Source of the DNA: a bacterium
GTDB lineage: Bacteria > Electryoneota > RPQS01
Reading direction: 5' to 3'
Length of the DNA: 64,000 bases
Assembly (NCBI GenBank): GCA_016703065.1
Contig: JADJCU010000008.1
Location: forward strand, 62,001-126,000
Below, piece after piece: positions 33,880-41,778 of the stretch (the stretch's first letter is position 1; each line of letters begins with the position of its first letter). A program made the translations under genes and the position numbers. The notes under the pieces are model-generated. The model made no database searches, was not told the origin of the DNA, and saw only the letters and a program-made list of their open reading frames with translations.

Positions 33880-34368
33880 ATGACACGCTTGTTGTTATCC
33901 GCATTGCTGCTCACGATCCTGAGCGCGCGGGGTTTTGCAGAAGAGTTGTCCGCATCGACGGCAGATATGACCGCCGCCGCAGGGAAGTATCCGCTCGCGG
34001 TGTGTCCGATTAGCGGCGAGGAGTTGGGCGAGATGGGCGACCCAGTGACGAATGTTTATGGGGGCCGCGAGGTCACGTTTTGCTGTAAGAACTGTGTCGG
34101 CACATTTGAGAAGGACCTCGCGGCATCGATGAAGGCGCTTGATAAGCAGATCATTGAGACTCTGTCGGTAACGTATCCGACGGATGTCTGTCTGGGCTGC
34201 GGGGATCCGATTAGCGCGATGGGCAAGCCGTACGCTCATCTATACAAGAATCAGTTGATCATGCTCTGCTGCAAGGAGTGTGTTGCGAGTTTTGAAGGCA
34301 ATACGGCCGTCGCTTTGGGCGCGCTCGAAGAGGCTCGCCGGATGGCGAAGGAACCAGCGCATGAGTAG
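33880..34368 (+). CDS. Exported double TRASH/YHS-type metal-binding protein
   Basis: The ATG at 33880 behind AAAGGAA gives a signal peptide (MTRLLLSALLLTILSARGFAEE). Two related modules follow: AVCPISGEELGEMGDPV ... VTFCCKNCVGTFEKD and DVCLGCGDPISAMGKPY ... IMLCCKECVASFEGN. Each has a CxxS or CxxC pair, then a CCxxC cluster and a Phe, as in TRASH/YHS heavy-metal-binding domains. 162 residues, predicted periplasmic. It lies 34 bases after the TonB receptor and overlaps the next gene by eight bases, so the three are probably one operon. Metal chaperone or sensor is the likely role. Confidence 0.82.
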   Translation: MTRLLLSALLLTILSARGFAEELSASTADMTAAAGKYPLAVCPISGEELGEMGDPVTNVYGGREVTFCCKNCVGTFEKDLAASMKALDKQIIETLSVTYPTDVCLGCGDPISAMGKPYAHLYKNQLIMLCCKECVASFEGNTAVALGALEEARRMAKEPAHE

Positions 34369-34636
34369 ACTGCTTCAGCCGATCCTTGTGTGGCTGTTCG
34401 TCGTCGGGTGCGCCTACCCCCAGAAACCGCTGCTCTTTCAGCCGTGCCTGATGTGCGATATTCTGGACGATGACTCGTCGGCGAAGGTGCTTTCCTACTT
34501 CGCAGACTATGCGGGAACGGAGTACGCCTTCGACAGTGAAGCGCATCGGGCGGAATTCCTGAAGCGTCCCGACATCTGGCTGAGTTGGAGTGACGAACCT
34601 GAACCGGATGGACACGCGACGCTGGTGCCGTCTTGA
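34361..34636 (+). CDS. Small lipoprotein with degenerate YHS-like domain
   Basis: ATG at 34361 overlaps the preceding stop. The N-terminus MSRLLQPILVWLFVVGCAYPQ is a lipoprotein signal with its lipobox Cys. Then PCLMCDILDDDSSAKVLSYFADYAGTEYAFDSEAHRAEFLKRPDIWLSW resembles a YHS domain: a CxxC entry and a Y-x-F-x-S-x-x-x-x-x-x-F end, with the middle cysteines lost. 91 residues. With the previous gene it makes a third YHS-type module in this cassette. Probably a membrane-anchored periplasmic partner in metal handling; inferred. Confidence 0.65.
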   Translation: MSRLLQPILVWLFVVGCAYPQKPLLFQPCLMCDILDDDSSAKVLSYFADYAGTEYAFDSEAHRAEFLKRPDIWLSWSDEPEPDGHATLVPS

Positions 34637-34657
34637 ACGGGTTGACCCGGCGAGGGA

Positions 34658-35179
34658 GTGCTGCTCGGTTCGAGCAGTTTAAAGAGATTTTCATTCAGTG
34701 GCCGCTATGTAGATATCGCACTCGACCGCCCACGGTGGCGGTTCACGGCCGACTATCTGTTTCATCGGCGAGTGAATGCGGGTGTGGAGATCAATCCGGC
34801 TGCGGATGAGCTTACGGTGCGGGGGAATATCCGGGTACTTGCGGAGACGCGGAACGTGCCCAACGTGTCGCTGGGCACATCGAGCGACCGCATCGGGTCG
34901 CCAGCTGGAACGCAGTGCTATTACATCACTGCGGCCAAGACCATTCGCCGGCTGCCGATCGCTCCGTACGCATCGGTGAACTACAGTGAATGGGAAGACG
35001 GGTTGACGTTTCCCTTTGGCGCGACCGTTAAACTTGGCCGGGGATTTTCGACGCTGCTGATGAACGACGGCCGTAAGGCGCATGGCATGTTATCGTTCGA
35101 CTCGGGCGGGGGCTGGGGTGCATCAGCCTTATGGGTTTGGTTTGAGCGGGCGGGTTTGGCCGTCACGTTTGGCATTTGA
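34658..35179 (+). CDS. Barrel-like protein or fragment, unknown function
   Basis: A 173-residue reading frame from GTG at 34658; a stop lies five codons upstream, so no longer start exists in this frame. The sequence alternates in short strands (RFSFSGRYVDIALDRPRWRFTADYLFHRRVNAGVEINP, AELTVRGNIRVLAETRNVPNVSLGTSS, LAVTFGI at the end), suggestive of an outer-membrane barrel. No signal peptide is present, so it may be an N-terminally truncated remnant or may have lost its start through an indel. It is 21 bases after the YHS-like lipoprotein. No family recognised. Confidence 0.45.
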   Translation: MLLGSSSLKRFSFSGRYVDIALDRPRWRFTADYLFHRRVNAGVEINPAADELTVRGNIRVLAETRNVPNVSLGTSSDRIGSPAGTQCYYITAAKTIRRLPIAPYASVNYSEWEDGLTFPFGATVKLGRGFSTLLMNDGRKAHGMLSFDSGGGWGASALWVWFERAGLAVTFGI

Positions 35180-35273
35180 TGGGTTGTGATTAAACCAGCG
35201 GGCGGGCGAGTGTGTCAAACTTCCGAAAGCCTGAGGAGAAGCGATGAAGACACACCAAGGGAAAGGACCCGCC

Positions 35274-36210
35274 ATGAGTGCTAACAACCGTCTTCTCATG
35301 AAATTAGCTTTATCTTTCGCGCTGGCACTTTTGCTGTTCGGATGCGAGGACGAGGCCAATTATCACGACGATTATGACTCCAATATGACCGACACTGAGG
35401 CGCTCGAGGAGCTGTTCCTTGAGGACCTTGATCTGGAAGAGCCGGACGTGTGGCAGGACGGGACCGAGGGGATCAATGCCGCAGAGCTGCGCGCTTTGGA
35501 TGAGCCGATTGAACCGTTGGCATGGTGGAGAATCGGACACCGCGCGGGGACGCGGGTGACGGTGGAGTTTCGCGACGACGATCACGCCACGATAACACGC
35601 GTGCGCCGATTCGACGGCAACTTCCGGCTGTTAGTCGAGCTCTCGGACGATGAGATGGAGACAATTGACAAGCCGATGTACAACAATTTGGTGCGCAAGG
35701 CTCATGCAGTGCGCATAGCGGATTCGCCCTATCCGCGGCGGAATTGGCGGATTGTCGAGATCACTCCCGAGGTCATGAGGAGCGTCGATCCGAATCCGAA
35801 CACGGTCCAAATTCAGAATATGCAGGTCGTCGGCGCGAACGGCGAACTCGTGATCGACATGGACGATCCGCTGTCGAGCTACATGGGCCGCGACGAGCTG
35901 CCCGAGATATATGCCGGTGAAGAAGTCACAGTATATGTAACGGTGGAGGGACCGCTTCCCGCGCCCGTTGGAATGCTGCGGCCGCATGTCTATCGCAATG
36001 ACCGCCTGCCACGTCTTCCGCTGAAGGATGACGGCGTGCTTCCGGATGAGCTTGCCGGGGACGGTGTATTCGGGGAATTACCGTGCCGGTCAGCGCGTTG
36101 GCGTGCATCATGTCGGCGTGGACTTCATCGACTACAACACGATTTATGACGATGAAGCGCCGTATGACGCGAACGGATGGGGACTCCCGTACCTGGTTGT
36201 CAGGCCGTAA
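35274..36210 (+). CDS. Lipoprotein, unknown function (frameshifted)
   Basis: ATG at 35274 follows AAAGGA and gives a lipoprotein signal (LALSFALALLLFGCEDE). The mature part starts very acidic (DDYDSNMTDTEALEELFLEDLDLEEPD), then FRDDDHATITRVRRFDGNF and a C-terminal domain with LPRLPLKDDGVLPDELAGDGVFG. That frame degenerates; removing one T at 36078 continues as EYRAGQRVGVHHVGVDFIDYNTIYDDEAPYDANGWGLPYLVVRP. The DDG..PDE..GDGV(F/Y) pattern resembles C-terminal domains found on exported FCB proteins. The repaired length is 311 residues. It ends 46 bases before the IS-flanking hairpin. Confidence 0.7.
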
Positions 36211-36256
36211 TGAATCAGGGCGCAAGCCCGGTCCCGCATAGACGAGGACGAAAGAA

Positions 36257-36282
36257 AAGCCCCGCGAGTAATCGTGGGGCTT
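36257..36282. repeat. Left copy of the 26-bp hairpin duplicated at the IS
   Basis: AAGCCCCGCGA-GTAA-TCGTGGGGCTT forms an 11-bp stem with one G-U pair. The same 26 bp occur at 37879-37904 in the same orientation. On the minus strand this copy is followed by TTCTTT, so it is a working terminator in that direction. Confidence 0.9.
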
Positions 36283-37878
36283 CAGACTACTGACAAACCC
36301 CGTGATTTTGGTTGCGGGGTTTGTTGTTTGCTTTGGGTGTTAGCGGAGGGAGATTAGTGTTTCGAGTTTGAGAGGAGCGGTTCGGGGTATTGGGATGAGC
36401 AGTGCGAGGCGGAGGAGCAGTTTTTCGAGCAGGTTTTGAACGATTTTGAGCGGGTTCTTCGCCGCGATCAGGGCGATCTTCTTGATATTTTGCGCGGCGG
36501 CGCAGAGCAGGCACTGTTCGGCGACACGCAACAGTCCTCGCATCTTTGCGTAGCGATGTCCGTGCAGTTGTTTGGCGTCGGCGAAGCTGCGCTCGACGGT
36601 CTCCTTGCGTTTGGCGTAGATCTGCCGCCCCTTTTCCATCAGCCGATGTTTTCCGATCCGTTCCTTGCTGCGCTGCCAGACGTGGCGCGTGATGATTTTG
36701 GTCTGCGTGGCGCTTTGCGTGCAGAGATCAAGCAACAGACAGTCCTTGCACTTCTCCGGGTTAGACTGATAGAGACGATAGCCCAAACGATCCGTGGTGA
36801 CGTAGGTCAGCGTTTCTCCTGCGGGGCAGACATAGTGATCGCGCAGCTTGTGGTAACGATAGTCGCGCTTCAATAAATAACCCTGGCGATGCACCGGACG
36901 ACTGTAGCCGATCACTCCGTAAACCCCGCGCTGTTCCAACCCCTTGCAGATCGCCGCCGTATTGTAGCCCGCGTCCAGTCCCACCGCTTCCACCTCGAAC
37001 CCGAACTGTGCGCGCTGACGATCCAATCTCGACAAGTACGGTATGCTGTCATGCACGGCGGCAGAGGTCACAAACGTGTCCGTGATAATGCTGTGCAGTC
37101 CGTCCACCGTGCGATGATCGAGATAGAAAAATCCCTTTGGTTTGCCGTCCCGCACCATATAGCCGCTCTCAGGATCTGTCGTCGAGATCTTTGTCTCTTT
37201 CACCGGTGGTTCGCAGACTTTTGGCTTCATCGGCGTCTTGCCGTGCTCCAAGCGGTCTTCGTCAATCGCCAGTTCCAACGCCTCGAGATAGTCCCGCGAC
37301 GACTTGACGACCGTCTCACGCTTGAACTTCTGTTTGTTGGCGTTGGCCTTCAGGTGTGTCGAGTCCGTATATAAGGTCTTGCCGTCCACCAGATGACGCT
37401 TCATCGCAACCAATACAATCTCATCAAAAATCTCCTGATAGATCGTGCTCTCCCGGAAGCGCCGACGACGGTTCTGCGACAAGGTCGAGGCATCGGGGAC
37501 CTTGTCCTTTAACGACAATCCCAGAAACCAGCGGTAGGCCACGTTCACCTCAATCTCGCGCACCAACTGCCGCTCGCTCCGAATCCCGAACAGATAGCCC
37601 AGAAACAGCATCTTGAACAGCACCACCGGATCTATCGCCGGACGACCGTTGTCCGCGCAGTACAGATGCGCCACCTTCTCCCGAATGAAGCTGAAGTCCA
37701 CCGCCCGCGCGACCTTCCGAACCAGATGATCCTCAGGAACCAACTGGTCAATCGTTACAAACTCCAACTCCTCCGTCCGACCAACATCCTGCTTCAACAT
37801 CCGCAAATCCTCCCAAACTAAACTCCCCAAAACATAACAAAAACCCCCGCAACTTGCGAGGGCTTTGTCAGCAGTCTG
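36283..37878 (-). mobile_element. IS1182-family insertion sequence
   Basis: A 1596-bp element. The ends are inverted repeats: the left starts CAGACTACTGACAAA, the right in reverse complement CAGACTGCTGACAAA, with further C/G-run similarity inside. A single minus-strand transposase fills the interior. It is flanked by a 26-bp direct duplication that is itself a terminator hairpin. The left end contains its own hairpin (AAACCCC 36295-36301 / GGGGTTT 36316-36322). It appears intact and possibly active. Confidence 0.88.
36340..37797 (-). CDS. IS1182-family DDE transposase
   Basis: From ATG at 37797 (MLKQDVGRTEELEFVTIDQLVPEDHLVRK) a 485-residue transposase; a TTG 33 bases upstream is less likely. 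The N-terminal DUF772-type region (YCADNGRPAIDPVVLFKMLFLGYLFGIRSERQLVREIEVNVAYRWFLGL) is characteristic. DDE candidates are the Asp of LYTDSTHLKAN, the Asp of AVGLDAGYNTAAI and the Glu of KETVERSFADAKQLHGHRYA. A CKDCLLLDLCTQ Cys motif lies between the last two. No frameshift or stop interrupts it, so the element could still move. Confidence 0.93.
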   Translation of the reverse strand: MKQDVGRTEELEFVTIDQLVPEDHLVRKVARAVDFSFIREKVAHLYCADNGRPAIDPVVLFKMLFLGYLFGIRSERQLVREIEVNVAYRWFLGLSLKDKVPDASTLSQNRRRRFRESTIYQEIFDEIVLVAMKRHLVDGKTLYTDSTHLKANANKQKFKRETVVKSSRDYLEALELAIDEDRLEHGKTPMKPKVCEPPVKETKISTTDPESGYMVRDGKPKGFFYLDHRTVDGLHSIITDTFVTSAAVHDSIPYLSRLDRQRAQFGFEVEAVGLDAGYNTAAICKGLEQRGVYGVIGYSRPVHRQGYLLKRDYRYHKLRDHYVCPAGETLTYVTTDRLGYRLYQSNPEKCKDCLLLDLCTQSATQTKIITRHVWQRSKERIGKHRLMEKGRQIYAKRKETVERSFADAKQLHGHRYAKMRGLLRVAEQCLLCAAAQNIKKIALIAAKNPLKIVQNLLEKLLLRLALLIPIPRTAPLKLETLISLR

Positions 37879-37904
37879 AAGCCCCGCGAGTAATCGTGGG
37901 GCTT
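37879..37904. repeat. Right copy of the 26-bp hairpin duplicated at the IS
   Basis: Identical to 36257-36282. On the plus strand it is followed by TT (TTTT in total), so this copy keeps the plus-direction T tract of the presumed original terminator between the convergent lipoprotein and redoxin genes. Confidence 0.9.
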
Positions 37905-37929
37905 TTGAACTCTGAGAGTGGACGCGGTT

Positions 37930-38751
37930 TTACGGCTTGTCTTTGATGCCGGATTGACTGAATTCGATTCGCTCGGCGACCACGCGGTAGACGGCAAGGT
38001 CGTAAGTTGGCATAATAAAAACGGGCGGCCCGGGGACAATGTCCGCAATGATCTCGTCTTGAAAGTCGCCTGTCAATGACCGCATGATGAGATAGCGTGT
38101 CGCACAGGGCACGGGCTGCCAGAAGAGGTGAACTCCGACGCTGTCTACCGAGACAGCGGCATTCAGAGGCGGGGGCAGCTCCGGCACGCCATGACAAGGA
38201 TCGGTCAGACTGCGAATCAGCGCGATGATCTCGTCGCGGTTGGTCTCGTCAAAAAAGTCGAAGTTGGCGTAATACTGAATCACTCCCTGCTGGTCGATCA
38301 CCACGTGGCCACGGCCCTCGTTGTCCGTCGGCGATGGGGCTGGTTCGTTCTCCATATCGTAGGCATAGCCCGTTGCGCGGGCGTGATGCAGCAGTGGATA
38401 GGTAATCCCCGTGATCGTGCGGAAGGAGCCGTTCAGGTAGAAGACCGGGGCATCCCAGACATCAAGGCCAAGGACGTTAACATTGGGGTCGGTGGCAAAG
38501 GTGTCGTAGATTTGCTCCGAGAGCCAGCCGTCGGACTGGCAGATGGGGCAGGTCGCGCCGAAGAAATTGATGTAGACGACTTCGCCAAGCAGGTCATAGA
38601 GCCGAATGCTGTCGGGTCCCGTCGTGCTTTGGTCAAGGATGAAATCGGGCGCGACCATGCCGGGTGAAGGCCATGCGCGCACCGACCCTGCGAGGGCCGC
38701 AAGGCAGATCAGAAACACAGCAATTTTCTGATTCATCACCATTCCGAGCAT
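37930..38751 (-). CDS. Exported thioredoxin-fold (TlpA/redoxin-like) protein with Fn3-like tail
   Basis: A 273-residue protein with a signal peptide (IAVFLICLAALAGSVRAW). Residues ~30-180 are a thioredoxin-fold domain with an active-site CPIC (Cys68, Cys71) in VVYINFFGATCPICQSDGW and the FYL...GHVVIDQQGVIQYYA half. The remaining ~90 residues (LNAAVSVDSVGVHLFWQPVPCATRYLIMR) are an Fn3-like module resembling those in the 23.6-30 kb cluster. ATGs at 38751, 38742 and 38736 are all possible. It ends near the right IS flank. Likely a periplasmic or surface thiol oxidoreductase; the partner is unknown. Confidence 0.82.
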   Translation of the reverse strand: MLGMVMNQKIAVFLICLAALAGSVRAWPSPGMVAPDFILDQSTTGPDSIRLYDLLGEVVYINFFGATCPICQSDGWLSEQIYDTFATDPNVNVLGLDVWDAPVFYLNGSFRTITGITYPLLHHARATGYAYDMENEPAPSPTDNEGRGHVVIDQQGVIQYYANFDFFDETNRDEIIALIRSLTDPCHGVPELPPPLNAAVSVDSVGVHLFWQPVPCATRYLIMRSLTGDFQDEIIADIVPGPPVFIMPTYDLAVYRVVAERIEFSQSGIKDKP

Positions 38752-39059
38752 GTCACGACCTGCGAAGGAAAATACACATAATGCGTAAGATAATCGCGGA
38801 CTGTGCGGAACGCAATAGAACCGCTGGTCTGGTGAAAATATTCAAGCCCGCCTGACCCGGCGCTATAGCAAGTGAATCTATGGCTTTACCCCCGGTTCAA
38901 GGTGTGGTGTTGTTTGCACACCGGGAAATCAGAGGCATAGGTCAAGAGGTAGCGACCCAACAACCTTTATAACGGTTTGGTTTTTGTTTATTTATGCTCA
39001 CACAAAGAAACGGCGGCTCCGCTCGGAGACCGCCGTTTTCGCATTGCATTTAGGCGCAG
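38752..39059. other. Intergenic region between the redoxin and cytochrome oxidase genes
   Basis: About 310 bases. The end near 39000-39040 carries a terminator for the respiratory operon; the rest is AT-richer with no open frame or repeat that I can support. Confidence 0.6.
39008..39038 (-). terminator. Intrinsic terminator of the respiratory operon
   Basis: Stem AAACGGCGG / CCGCCGTTT (arms 39008-39016 and 39030-39038), extended inside by CTCC/GGAG pairing, 22 bases after the stop of the oxidase subunit III gene. Confidence 0.85.
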
Positions 39060-39866
39060 TTAGAACAGGTAGATCGTGAAGAAGAGGAAGATCCAGATCA
39101 CGTCTACGAAGTGCCAGTACCACGATGCGGCGGCAAAGCTGAAGTGCCGCTCGGGGGTGTAATGTCCAAGCCGGAGCCGGAGACCGACAATCATCAGCAT
39201 GATCAGGCCCGTGGCGACGTGCGCACCGTGAAAGCCGGTCATGGCAAAGAAGTGGGAACCAAACATACCGCTGGCGAGCGTGAACTTGTCGTAGGCCATA
39301 AGGACGCCGTACTCGTGTCCTTGAAAACCGAGGAAGATGACACCGAGGATAATCGTCAGGAGGGTCCAGAGTCGCGCGCGGGCCCGATCACCATGCTTCA
39401 GGGCGTGGTGGCCGAGCTCCATGGTTACTGAGGAACTCATCAGGATGAGTGTCGCAATCGCGGGCAGCGTCGTGTCGAGATGCGGCGCGCCAACCGGGGG
39501 CCACTGCGGGAGATCGAACCGGCTGTAGTAGTGATGAGCGAAGAACGCGCCGAAGATCGCAGCCTCAGAGACCAGAAAGAGCTTGAGGCCCATCTTCATC
39601 CAGCGGTCATCTTCGAGAATGTCGGGCAGCTCTTCGTTTTCTTTGATGAGCGCCTGTGACCAACCCATGAGTCCGGTGATCGCGAGAAACGCTCCGAACA
39701 CGATCAGCGTGACGCCCATCGAGGCTTCCCATAGCCAGAGCAGGACTCCGGTTAGAAGCAGTCCGGCTGCGAGCGCGGTGAAAATCGGCCAGTAGCTGGG
39801 CGGCGGCAGATGAACGTGATCGTGCGGGGCGGCGTGCCCTGCAGCAGTGGTGGTGTGGTTGCTCAT
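39060..39866 (-). CDS. coxC: Cytochrome c oxidase subunit III
   Basis: A 268-residue membrane protein with seven hydrophobic segments and the usual subunit III signatures: FLVSEAAIFGAFFAHHYYSRF, a Glu in TMELGHHAL, FFAMTGFHGAHVATGLIMLMIVGLRL and the C-terminal WYWHFVDVIWIFLFFTIYLF. The N-terminus is His-rich (HTTTAAGHAAPHDHVH). It supports proton uptake and stability of the haem-copper oxidase. It is the last gene of the respiratory operon and is followed by a terminator. Confidence 0.95.
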   Translation of the reverse strand: MSNHTTTAAGHAAPHDHVHLPPPSYWPIFTALAAGLLLTGVLLWLWEASMGVTLIVFGAFLAITGLMGWSQALIKENEELPDILEDDRWMKMGLKLFLVSEAAIFGAFFAHHYYSRFDLPQWPPVGAPHLDTTLPAIATLILMSSSVTMELGHHALKHGDRARARLWTLLTIILGVIFLGFQGHEYGVLMAYDKFTLASGMFGSHFFAMTGFHGAHVATGLIMLMIVGLRLRLGHYTPERHFSFAAASWYWHFVDVIWIFLFFTIYLF

Positions 39867-40022
39867 GAATCTTCGGGGGAAAATTCCTATTTACGAGTGA
39901 GGATTTACAACAGGAAGCAAGTCAAGGCGCGCGGACTCAGACGGACTACGGGCTGTGCTGCGTTCGGAATGACGATGGAATTGAAAGCGAGCGCCAACGC
40001 AAACAGTCCGGCGGCACACTGA

Positions 40023-40172
40023 TCAGTGGAAGCCGTGACGTTGGAAGTTGACGCCGTACTTGACAAGGTAGATCAGGCTCAAGATCGTGAACATGCCGAC
40101 AACACTGACGAGCCACATCACGACGCGCTTGTTGCGGCTCTTAATTTCAGGCGGAATGGGCTGCGAGTGCAT
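40023..40172 (-). CDS. Small single-span membrane protein in the oxidase operon
   Basis: A 49-residue protein, MHSQPIPPEIKSRNKRVVMW then LVSVVGMFTILSLIYLVKYG and a short C-terminus. Its ATG overlaps the ctaG stop as TGATG, so it is translationally coupled. One transmembrane helix follows a basic N-terminal segment (KSRNKR), predicting N-in topology. Small hydrophobic subunits or assembly factors (CoxF/CoxS-like) occur at this position in other oxidase operons, but no specific homologue is recognised. The coupling and its sense as a membrane protein make it a real gene. Confidence 0.75.
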   Translation of the reverse strand: MHSQPIPPEIKSRNKRVVMWLVSVVGMFTILSLIYLVKYGVNFQRHGFH

Positions 40173-40768
40173 CAGTTGCCTCCTGAGGATTGTGCGACGT
40201 TGGGAATCTTGCGATTCTGTTCCATATCTTCGGCGTTCTTCTCGAAGAGCGTGTAGTGGAGGGTCACCTGTTCGACTTCGCTGGCCATGTCTGCGCTCAG
40301 CACGGAGACGACTTTGAAAGTCTTCTCTTCACCGGGTGCCATAGTCTGGTCGTCAAAGCAGAAGCACTTGGTCATCGTGAATTTCGTCGCCGCCTTTTCG
40401 GGCAGGATGGAATGCACGGGGCGGAAGTGTACGGTGTCCTTGGACATATTGACGAAGCGGTATTCGTTTTCGAACGGCTTGCCGACTTCAACTTCCTGCA
40501 CGGACTGTTTGGGTTTGAAGTAGACGGGCAGCGTTCCTGCAGTGACTCCGGTATAGAGCACGCGGCACATGCGGCCCGTGTCGGCATACTGCACGTCGTT
40601 CAACGGCGAGATGGAGAAGCCGATCTTCTGACAGAACATGCGGAACAGCGGCACCTGCACATATGTGAAACCGAACATGATGACAACCACCGGGATCAGC
40701 AGCATCCATGCGAGGCGCTTGTTCTTGCGCTTCTGCTCGGGGGTTTTGAGTTCTTCCTGGTCTTGCAT
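40172..40768 (-). CDS. ctaG: Cytochrome c oxidase assembly protein CtaG/Cox11
   Basis: ATG at 40768 after AGAAGG gives 198 residues, normal for the family; the longer upstream frame is not credible. One N-terminal transmembrane segment (LAWMLLIPVVVIMFGFTYVQVPLFRMFC) precedes a periplasmic domain with PVYFKPKQSVQEVEVGK, the copper-ligand motif MTKCFCFDDQTMAPGEE and VTLHYTLFE. It delivers copper to the CuB site of subunit I. Downstream of ctaB by about 60 bases. Confidence 0.95.
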   Translation of the reverse strand: MQDQEELKTPEQKRKNKRLAWMLLIPVVVIMFGFTYVQVPLFRMFCQKIGFSISPLNDVQYADTGRMCRVLYTGVTAGTLPVYFKPKQSVQEVEVGKPFENEYRFVNMSKDTVHFRPVHSILPEKAATKFTMTKCFCFDDQTMAPGEEKTFKVVSVLSADMASEVEQVTLHYTLFEKNAEDMEQNRKIPNVAQSSGGN

Positions 40769-40827
40769 AACCTTCTTTTGATTCCGGCCGGGCAGCGCTT
40801 CGCGAACTCGACTCGCGGGCGACAGGC

Positions 40828-41711
40828 TTACTTCGTGATAGCCGCGTCGGCCATGATGACCACAAACAGTGCGGTCAGATAGACAATCGAGTATTTGAAG
40901 AGACCCCAAGCATAATTCTGCTCTTCGCCCTTCAAGAGTTTCCAGGCCTTGTAGACAAACACACCGCCGAGCAGGATCGCCCCGGTGAGATACAACAGGC
41001 CGACATGCAGGAGCAGGGAGATTGCCACAAGCACGAACGTATAGAGCAGAATCTGGCGGCGCGTTTCATGATCACCCTTAATGACGGGCAGCATGGGTAT
41101 CTTCACGCGCGCATAGTCCTTCTTGACGCACAGCGCGAGCGCCCAGAAGTGCGGCGGGGTCCAGAAGAAGACGATCAGGAAGAGCAGCCACGGCGTAAGG
41201 GCGAGCGTCCCCGTGACGGCAATCCAGGCGATGATTGGCGCCATCGCGCCCGCAGCACCGCCGATAACGATGTTGAGGTGCGTGCGCGGCTTCAGCCAGA
41301 GCGTGTAGTAGAAGCTGTAGAAGACGATAGTGCCAAAGGACGCGGCCGCCGCAAGCCAGTTAAAGAACACTCCGAACAGCAGCACCGCCATGCACACCGC
41401 AGGCGACGACGAAGTAGAGCGCGGCTTTGGGTTTCATCGCGCCAATCGCGAGCGGGCGGCGGTTCTTCGTGCGCCCCATCTGTTTGTCAATTTCGCGCTC
41501 GAAATATTGATTGAGGCCGTTAGCGCAGCCGCCGGTGAGCATGAGTCCGAACAGCACGGCCCAGAACTGCCAATTGCCCGCGCCGTATGTACCTTCGAGC
41601 ATGAGCGCGGCGGCACCTGTAAGGAGCACGAGCAGCATGATCGAGGGCTTCATGAGGTTAGGGAAGTCGCGGATGCGGCCATAGGACGATTGGGGTTTGT
41701 TGACGGGGCAT
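40828..41711 (-). CDS. ctaB: Protohaem IX farnesyltransferase (two frameshifts)
   Basis: Haem O synthase, a UbiA-family enzyme with several membrane spans. The first aspartate-rich motif is NQYFEREIDKQMGRTKNRRPLA; the C-terminal half has PHFWALALCVKKDYARVKIPMLPVIKGDHETRRQI. Two breaks are visible. In the C/G run at 41705-41708 one extra base separates the ATG at 41711 (behind AAAGGGGG) from VNKPQSSYGRIRDFPNLMKPSIMLLV. In the TG repeat near 41391-41396 the frame shifts between ALYFVVACGV and CMAVLLFGVFF. Repaired length about 293 residues, as expected. An essential step for haem a makes sequence error more likely than decay. Confidence 0.85.
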
Positions 41712-41778
41712 CAGAAGCCCCCTTTGTTCCCGCCAAATCCGCAGACGAATTTAGGGGGAGACCGGAACTCGGAGTTTG

